This document shows positions 29,258 through 34,171 of a stretch of DNA of 34,171 bases, piece by piece. Numbering within the stretch: position 1 is the first letter of the stretch; each line of letters opens with the position of its first letter. The DNA is from Bacteroidales bacterium (lineage in GTDB: Bacteria; Bacteroidota; Bacteroidia; Bacteroidales; UBA932), in assembly GCA_017551425.1 (NCBI GenBank), contig JAFZLQ010000105.1, forward strand, positions 1 through 34,171, read 5' to 3'. The notes under the pieces were generated by a model, which saw nothing but the letters and a program-made list of their open reading frames with translations, was not told where the DNA came from and ran no database searches. A program made the position numbers and the translations under genes.

Positions 29258-31681
29258 CTAGATCGGACTTCCGGCGACTCGTTCTGCGGCGTCTTCAAGG
29301 TCGTCCGGTACGTTGTGGAAGAAGTCGAGGCCGGCACGCTGCTCAATGGCGTCGATCGTGGTCTTGTACGAGTTGTAACTGCCGGAATAGGCCTTGTTCT
29401 CAAATATATAGGCGCATCCGGTGGCGGCGGTCATCGATCCTTCGGAATTGAAGGAGCACTTCATTATGCATTTGTAGAAGTGGCTGGGGATATAGATGCC
29501 GCTCTGGATCTTGGTGCTGCCCTCGAACAGTATTCCTACGACAACGTAGAGGGTGTCGGTACCTGAAGGTGCGCTGGCAACGACCTGATTCTCGAGCTGG
29601 TTCCAGATGCCGTCGTTGAAGCTTGTCTGCCACTGGGCTGCCTGGTTGCTGAGGTAGAAGGTCTGCTTGTCCTGGTCCAGCGTTGTCTGGCGGTAGTTGG
29701 AAGCGATGAAATGGCCCTTGCTGTATGACCCGGTCGCGTTCTCCTGCTGCCAATCCGCGGGGAATGCGGGATCTGAGGTCCAGCTGCCCTTGCGGCCTAT
29801 GTTCTTGTCCGGCCATGTGCCTGTGTTGAAGGCTGTCGCGCACCATACGGGAGACTTCTTTGAGGCATCCAGCATTACCGTATAATTGCGTAGAACCTTG
29901 TTGTTGTACTTGAAGGTATGTGTGGCGACGGCCCTGTTGGAATCGTTGGTGTAATACTTGAACCATTTGTACCCGAATTTTTCGTCACCCGTGGCAACCC
30001 TACCCGATGCGTCAACCGCGGGAATCTCATAGCAGGACAGGTATCCCGGATCGTTGCTCTGCTGGGCCGAGCGGGTGGTGAAGCTCATCACGCTGCCGGA
30101 AACGTCAGAACCGTCGGCAAGAGTGATGACGGCCTTGTAATAATAGGTTGTGTTCTCCTGCAGGCCGGTAATCTCCGTGCTGAAGGTGCCTGAGCCGGTG
30201 TTGAGCAGCGTCGAATTGTCGTAAGCCTCGTTGGTCAGGGCGCTTGCGGCGGTGCCCCAGCGGAAGAAGGCGGCGGTAGGGTCTGGGTTCAGGGGCATGC
30301 CGCTGAACGATGCGTTGAGTACAGCTTCCGCCATGCCCACGCTGGTTGCGGACTGGGTGGTGACGGCAGGGGTGCCTGGATTAGTGTTTCCTCCGGAAGA
30401 TGCGCTGCGGCGGTAGATGGAGACCGCTTTCTGGTTGGTGTTAGCGTAGCAGCTGAAACGGGGGCTGCTGACGTTGTAGGTGAGGTAAACACACTCTCCG
30501 GCCTGGGCTTTGACGGTTGCAAGCCCGGAACTGGCTATGGTTATGCTCCAGCTTGCATTGGCGGTCTTGGTGCTTGAATTCTTGAGGTATTTGTTCGAAG
30601 CAACGCTTGCAAGGTAGTTGCTGCCGTCCCTGAAGGCCCAGGTGCCGCTGCTTGTGCCGGCCTCGAGCGTGAGGACGGTGGCGCTTCCGGGCGAAGAGAT
30701 GGTGCTGCCGGATATGCTGATGTCCACCGGATCCCTGAAGTTCCCGCTGCTGTTGACGGGACCGAGAGCCTTGCTGCCGGCTGTATAGACTATGAGGACC
30801 TCGTCTCCGACCTTAAGCGACGATTCGTCGGTCACCAGGGTGAAGGACCCGTCGTCGCCGGGCTGTACATAATCGTCCCAGTCTGTTTCGCCTATGGTGA
30901 ACTCGCTGATCCTCCGGCCTTTGCTGCGTTCTGCGAGGAAGGTCCCGTCCAGGTTGAATGTGGCGGTACGGCCGGCGGTGGAGGTGAAGACGACCTTCAG
31001 GCCGGTGTAGGAACCGGGATACACCAGGGCCCAGTACTGGGTGCCTGCCTGGAGGCCTCCGTTGAGCTCCACGTGCCCGGAGCCGACCGTGGCGTCGGAG
31101 ATGCACTCCGGCAGCTCGCCGTCCCAATCGACATAGCCCGTACCCGTAATGGCACCTCCGTCGGCCTCGGTGGCAGCGATGCTCACGGACGCGATGCCGC
31201 TGTTGCTTACCTTGATGCCTATCATCGAGCAGAGGTTGCGCATGAAGAACGCCCCGCCGTCCGCTATTCTGGCTATGGCAGGGCTGGTGCGGGTGCTGAA
31301 ACCGTCTGCGACTGCAGTCTGAACGGACGGCAGCCGTACGGTCATCATGCCGTCGTCGTAGTCTGTGCAGAAGCCCGAGGGATAGACTGCGTACTCGTTG
31401 CCCGACTCCGGCACTTCAGCTGCGAAGGTGGCTTTACGGCGGTCTGAGCTGACTCCGGTCTGGGCGGCGGTATAGATTGATCCGTTTGAATTTACAATGT
31501 CGATAGCCTCTCCAGACGCGTCCCAGAGCACATGCGTGCCGCTGAGGGTGGTCTTGGTGCCCGGGTCCAACGAGGCGGTGAATTCCTGCAGGCTGAGTTC
31601 CTGCCCGGACAATTCCGGTGATACCGGCTGGCAGGCCATAAAAGAGAGAATGACCAGTGTTATTAATGCGGTTCTTTGCAT
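29258..31681 (-). CDS. Surface lipoprotein with DNA/RNA non-specific endonuclease domain
   Basis: An 807-residue lipoprotein. MQRTALITLVILSFMAC gives a signal peptide with lipobox (Cys17). Then a fimbrillin-like beta region (about 20-290), a further beta domain (about 300-470), a fibronectin type III-like domain (VLNASFSGMPLNPDP, LQENTTYYYKAVITLADG) and a C-terminal NUC1-type nuclease (about 590-790): SKGHFIASNYRQTT, FYLSNQAAQWQTSFNDGIW, LENQV. The catalytic His657 is kept but the usual DRGH is SKGH; the metal Asn is at 679 or 689. Probably degrades extracellular nucleic acid at the cell surface. Start fixed at 31681 by the signal peptide and the -7 box; the 37-codon extension is spurious. 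Confidence 0.85.
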   Translation of the reverse strand: MQRTALITLVILSFMACQPVSPELSGQELSLQEFTASLDPGTKTTLSGTHVLWDASGEAIDIVNSNGSIYTAAQTGVSSDRRKATFAAEVPESGNEYAVYPSGFCTDYDDGMMTVRLPSVQTAVADGFSTRTSPAIARIADGGAFFMRNLCSMIGIKVSNSGIASVSIAATEADGGAITGTGYVDWDGELPECISDATVGSGHVELNGGLQAGTQYWALVYPGSYTGLKVVFTSTAGRTATFNLDGTFLAERSKGRRISEFTIGETDWDDYVQPGDDGSFTLVTDESSLKVGDEVLIVYTAGSKALGPVNSSGNFRDPVDISISGSTISSPGSATVLTLEAGTSSGTWAFRDGSNYLASVASNKYLKNSSTKTANASWSITIASSGLATVKAQAGECVYLTYNVSSPRFSCYANTNQKAVSIYRRSASSGGNTNPGTPAVTTQSATSVGMAEAVLNASFSGMPLNPDPTAAFFRWGTAASALTNEAYDNSTLLNTGSGTFSTEITGLQENTTYYYKAVITLADGSDVSGSVMSFTTRSAQQSNDPGYLSCYEIPAVDASGRVATGDEKFGYKWFKYYTNDSNRAVATHTFKYNNKVLRNYTVMLDASKKSPVWCATAFNTGTWPDKNIGRKGSWTSDPAFPADWQQENATGSYSKGHFIASNYRQTTLDQDKQTFYLSNQAAQWQTSFNDGIWNQLENQVVASAPSGTDTLYVVVGILFEGSTKIQSGIYIPSHFYKCIMKCSFNSEGSMTAATGCAYIFENKAYSGSYNSYKTTIDAIEQRAGLDFFHNVPDDLEDAAERVAGSPI

Positions 31682-31688
31682 GGTCTTG

Positions 31689-31696
31689 CAAAGATA
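31689..31696 (-). promoter_or_regulatory. -7 box for the nuclease gene
   Basis: TATCTTTG on the minus strand, 7 nt before the ATG at 31681: a near-leaderless geometry. It is 12 nt from the divergent Nudix box. Confidence 0.65.
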
Positions 31697-31708
31697 TGAA
31701 AAAGTTCC

Positions 31709-31716
31709 TATGTTTG
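31709..31716 (+). promoter_or_regulatory. -7 box for the Nudix operon
   Basis: TATGTTTG, 17 nt before the ATG at 31734. Likely promoter of the four-gene run Nudix, DUF5715, pldA, regulator. Confidence 0.55.
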
Positions 31717-31733
31717 CACTGATTCTATCGACT

Positions 31734-32147
31734 ATGGACACCAAGAATGTAGTTGCAGCCATCATCCGCAGGGGAAACCGGGTCTTCGCCACCCAGCGCG
31801 GCTACGGCGACTTCAAAGACTGGTGGGAATTTCCGGGCGGGAAGATTGAGGAAGGGGAGACCCCGGAAGAGGCCCTGATTCGTGAAATCAGGGAAGAACT
31901 GTCCACCGGAATCAGCGTTGACAAATACCTTTGCACTGTCGAGTGGGATTACCCTTCGTTCCACCTCGTTATGCGCTGTTACATGTGTTCGCTGGTGAGC
32001 GACGGCCTCCGCCTCAATGAGCACGAGGCAGCCCGCTGGCTTGATTCCGCTTCGCTGGGCAGTGTGCGCTGGCTCCCCGCCGACGAAGGCATCATGCCCC
32101 TGATTGCCCGGGAACTGGATAATAATCAAGAGATATGCGCAGATTGA
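31734..32147 (+). CDS. Nudix hydrolase, MutT-like
   Basis: A 137-residue Nudix protein. The Nudix box is complete: GGKIEEGETPEEALIREIRE followed by ELSTGI, with the three metal-binding glutamates in REIREE. FATQRGYGDFKDWWEFPGGK precedes it, as in MutT and CTP pyrophosphohydrolases that remove oxidised or non-canonical nucleotides. I start at the ATG at 31734, after the -7 box; the long upstream frame is antisense to the nuclease gene. The 3' end overlaps the next gene by 13 nt. The exact nucleotide substrate is not readable. Confidence 0.88.
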   Translation: MDTKNVVAAIIRRGNRVFATQRGYGDFKDWWEFPGGKIEEGETPEEALIREIREELSTGISVDKYLCTVEWDYPSFHLVMRCYMCSLVSDGLRLNEHEAARWLDSASLGSVRWLPADEGIMPLIARELDNNQEICAD

Positions 32148-32842
32148 AAAGAATTCTCAGCCTTGTCGGTGCCGTTGCCGTTGCGGCGCTGGCCGTTTAC
32201 GTGTTTTTCAGCGCAAGGTCGTGCATCAGGGAACGGCAGTGGCTGGCGCTGGGGCCTATTGAGAATCATCCGGTGCGCATCTATGATGTCAAGTTTTCCA
32301 AGGAGTTCAACGACATGAATGACGTGCAGCTGGAGGTGGCCGAGGCGATAGGTATTCCTCCCGTGACCAACAGGGAGGATGCGGAGGAACGGAAGGCCAG
32401 CCTCGTAAAGATTGAAGACACAGATACTTACGTAATCGATTCCCTCACGTATTCCATACCTTACCTGATTCCTTCCGCCAAGGCTCTGCTGGACGACATA
32501 GGCAGCGTTTTCCAGGATTCCCTGAGCGCCAAGGGCCTTAACCCTTACAAGCTCGTGGTGACTTCCATCCTCAGGACAGAAGACGATGTGGCCAGGCTCC
32601 GCAAGCGTAACGTCAACGCCTCCGAGAACTCCACCCACCGCTACGGGACCTCATTCGACCTTTCGTACTGGCGATATGTCAAGATTCCCGAGCTGCGCGG
32701 CCGCCCCTACGAAGACGTGCCTCCGGAGTACCTGCGCGCCGTCCTGAGCCAGGTCCTCAAGGATTTCCACGACCGCGGCGACGTCTGCTTCGTGAAGTAC
32801 GAAAAGAAACAGAACTGCTTCCATATCACTACAAGGAAATAA
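32135..32842 (+). CDS. DUF5715 family protein, M15 peptidase-like
   Basis: A 235-residue membrane-anchored protein: an N-terminal membrane segment (ILSLVGAVAVAALAVYVFF) and a periplasmic domain of the DUF5715 kind. It has SILRTEDDVARLRKRN, NSTHRYGTSFDLSY and CFHITTRK. The H-x3-G-x3-D-like spacing (HRYGTSFD) and the later FHIT histidine resemble the zinc site of M15 D-Ala-D-Ala peptidases, so a peptidoglycan-cleaving role is plausible but unproven. Overlaps the Nudix gene by 13 nt and ends 5 nt before pldA, so it belongs to the same transcript. Confidence 0.78.
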   Translation: MRRLKRILSLVGAVAVAALAVYVFFSARSCIRERQWLALGPIENHPVRIYDVKFSKEFNDMNDVQLEVAEAIGIPPVTNREDAEERKASLVKIEDTDTYVIDSLTYSIPYLIPSAKALLDDIGSVFQDSLSAKGLNPYKLVVTSILRTEDDVARLRKRNVNASENSTHRYGTSFDLSYWRYVKIPELRGRPYEDVPPEYLRAVLSQVLKDFHDRGDVCFVKYEKKQNCFHITTRK

Positions 32843-32847
32843 GCGCC

Positions 32848-33705
32848 ATGACAACCAGAAAGTCCTGTCTGTTCATAGCTGTTGCATTGTTGTTCGCGCC
32901 GGGCCTCTCTTTGCGCGCACAGTCGCTGCCCAGGATCGACATGCTCAGGCCGGTTTATATCATTGCGGGCATACCCTTGAGCGAGGAGCCAACAAGGTCT
33001 AACTTCGACATCAAGTTCCAATACAGTTTTGCCATTCCGGTCTGTGACGATATCGCCGATACCGGCATAAGCCTGTCTGTAGGATATACCCAGATATCAT
33101 TATGGAATATTCTTGGCGTATCGATGCCTTTCTACGAGCATACTTTCATGCCCGGTATTTATGCCCGGAAGGAATGGAAAGCGGTTTCGGGTACAAGAAC
33201 GCTTTCTGCCGGCTTTGAACACAGGTCCAACGGTAGGGATGATGCTTATTCCAGGAGCCAGAACTACGTGTTCATCACTTATATACGGGAATATGACAAC
33301 GGTATCCGGCTAAAGGCGAACGCCCGTCCCGGTTGGGGCGATTACGGCAAGCCTACGGTGCTCGACATGCCTCTCCGTTATACCGGATACATAGACTTCG
33401 GATTCGCCTATGAATCCAAATCTTTCCCCCTTGGAGTGCAGCTGGACGTTACCCCCATCTACAACAAGAGCATCGCCAACGTGACCGCCGGCCTAACCTG
33501 CAGGCTTTCAGCCAATCCGATGGTCCCTCAACTCTATGTGCAGCTTCATTACGGCTATGATGATGCACTGCGTGACTGCATGAACGAAAACGGGCCCATC
33601 ATCTACCCCGACGGCATAATTCCGTATATACCGGGTGAGCCTCTCGCCCCGCGTACCTGCATACGCGCAGGTTTGAGGCTGGGCTTGCATGAATATGTCT
33701 TTTAG
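32848..33705 (+). CDS. pldA: Outer-membrane phospholipase A (OMPLA)
   Basis: A 285-residue outer-membrane protein with signal peptide (CLFIAVALLFAPGLSLRAQ). OMPLA features appear in order: FDIKFQYSFAIPV, VGYTQISLWNI, PFYEHTFMPGIYAR, and the catalytic block GFEHRSNGRDDAYSRSQN, giving His-x-Ser of the HxSNGR motif and the Asn of SRSxN. The C-terminus continues as beta strands (VQLDVTPIY, VTAGLTCRL, YVQLHYGYD, RAGLRLGLHEYVF) ending in Phe. It hydrolyses phospholipids misplaced to the outer leaflet, with calcium, as a dimer. Follows DUF5715 by 5 nt and precedes a regulator by 2 nt. Confidence 0.87.
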   Translation: MTTRKSCLFIAVALLFAPGLSLRAQSLPRIDMLRPVYIIAGIPLSEEPTRSNFDIKFQYSFAIPVCDDIADTGISLSVGYTQISLWNILGVSMPFYEHTFMPGIYARKEWKAVSGTRTLSAGFEHRSNGRDDAYSRSQNYVFITYIREYDNGIRLKANARPGWGDYGKPTVLDMPLRYTGYIDFGFAYESKSFPLGVQLDVTPIYNKSIANVTAGLTCRLSANPMVPQLYVQLHYGYDDALRDCMNENGPIIYPDGIIPYIPGEPLAPRTCIRAGLRLGLHEYVF

Positions 33706-33707
33706 CT

Positions 33708-34171
33708 ATGGACCAACCTAAAGTGGAGCGGATGCTCCGTCTGATGCAGCTCCTGTCCGGCAACGTATACTATACGATAGGGGAGCTGGGCGAAAAGCTG
33801 GAACTGTCCCGCCGCACGCTGTTCCGTTATTTCGACACTTTCAAGAGCGCCGGATTCGTGGTGCAGAATATCGGCGACGGGAGGTATCGTATGACCACGT
33901 ACAACAAGGAGTATTCTGAGTTGTCCCAGCTGGTGTATTTCTCCGAGGAGGAGGCTATTGTGGTGAGCCATCTGATAGAGAACCTGGATGCCGCAAACGC
34001 CTTGAAGGCCGGCCTGAAGCAGAAACTGGCGGCTGTATATGACTCTACTTCTATCAGCGATTACATAGAGATTAAAGGGAAGTCGGAAATAGTGGAGACT
34101 CTGGCGAATGCGGTAAAGTCCAGGCGCGCGGTGGCTCTGAACGGCTATGCTTCCGCCCATTCGGGCCAGAC
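33708..34171 (+). CDS. HTH transcriptional regulator, WYL-type, N-terminal part
   Basis: A reading frame open to the window edge (154 codons seen), starting 2 nt after the pldA stop. The N-terminus is a DeoR/HTH_11-like helix-turn-helix (VERMLRLMQLLSG, TIGELGEKLELSRRTLFRYF, FKSAGFVVQNIGDGRY), followed by a helical linker (FSEEEAIVVSHLIENL, ALKAGLKQKLAAVYDS) as in WYL-domain regulators. The region where a WYL domain would be expected is just beginning (RRAVALNGYAS) when the sequence ends. WYL regulators sense ligands or nucleic acids; it may control its own operon. Confidence 0.75.
   Translation, partial: MDQPKVERMLRLMQLLSGNVYYTIGELGEKLELSRRTLFRYFDTFKSAGFVVQNIGDGRYRMTTYNKEYSELSQLVYFSEEEAIVVSHLIENLDAANALKAGLKQKLAAVYDSTSISDYIEIKGKSEIVETLANAVKSRRAVALNGYASAHSGQ

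Noticed and set aside
1..34171. CRISPR array, prophage, integrative element or restriction/defence island
   Set aside because: No regularly spaced repeats, integrases, transposases, phage structural genes or known defence families were seen.

Overview
The window reads as a GC-rich bacterial chromosome segment from the Bacteroidota, most likely a gut-type Bacteroidales. Support: promoters carry the Bacteroidota -7 box TAnnTTTG (at least fifteen copies before genes), Shine-Dalgarno sequences are essentially absent, and family types typical of the phylum occur (fimbrillin-like lipoprotein, NagB/PIG-L fusion, TrpB2-type tryptophan synthase beta, CE7 esterase lipoprotein). There is no transposase, integrase, phage gene, CRISPR array or rRNA. 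The lineage assignment below order level is not possible from the sequence alone.

Layout. 1-8,970: small mixed-strand housekeeping genes (N-acyl-D-amino-acid deacylase, alpha/beta hydrolase, TfoX-DUF6434 protein, low-molecular-weight tyrosine phosphatase, EF-hand protein, rhomboid protease, YbjQ, ICMT-like methyltransferase, LiaF-like protein, outer-membrane-type protein, GreA-like factor). Inside it, 1,990-2,996 holds three consecutive damaged genes. 9,083-17,511: a seven-gene minus-strand block (CE7 esterase lipoprotein, Na/Pi cotransporter, MATE exporter, twin-flavodoxin protein, then PlsX paralogue, acyl carrier protein, PlsC-like acyltransferase with zinc ribbon). 17,559-17,697: tRNA-Phe(GAA) with its own promoter and terminator. 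17,754-20,629: a short, catalytically dead PriA-like protein translationally coupled to a lipoamide dehydrogenase. 20,690-23,407: two NagB-family genes in tandem, the first fused to a PIG-L deacetylase domain. 23,617-25,162: a TrpB2 gene behind a classical Trp-codon attenuator. 25,213-29,147: aldose epimerase, CstA-type transporter, glycosyltransferase. 29,258-31,681: a large surface lipoprotein nuclease. 31,734-34,171: Nudix hydrolase, DUF5715 (M15-like) protein, outer-membrane phospholipase A and the start of an HTH/WYL-type regulator.

How genes work together. The plsX-acp-plsC trio makes a compact acyl-transfer set; the amino-sugar pair plus galM and cstA point to sugar and peptide scavenging; the nuclease, CE7 esterase and phospholipase are surface or envelope hydrolases. 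The best-supported regulatory system is the trpB attenuator: a 19-residue leader peptide with tandem Trp codons, mutually exclusive hairpins and a T-tailed terminator, all visible in the sequence. Several genes have the -7 box ending only 4-7 nt before the ATG, which predicts leaderless mRNAs. Intergenic spaces carry structured repeats: a ~149-nt element closed by a 14-bp perfect stem after nagB, and two copies of a GC-rich hairpin repeat, each flanked by duplicated sequence.
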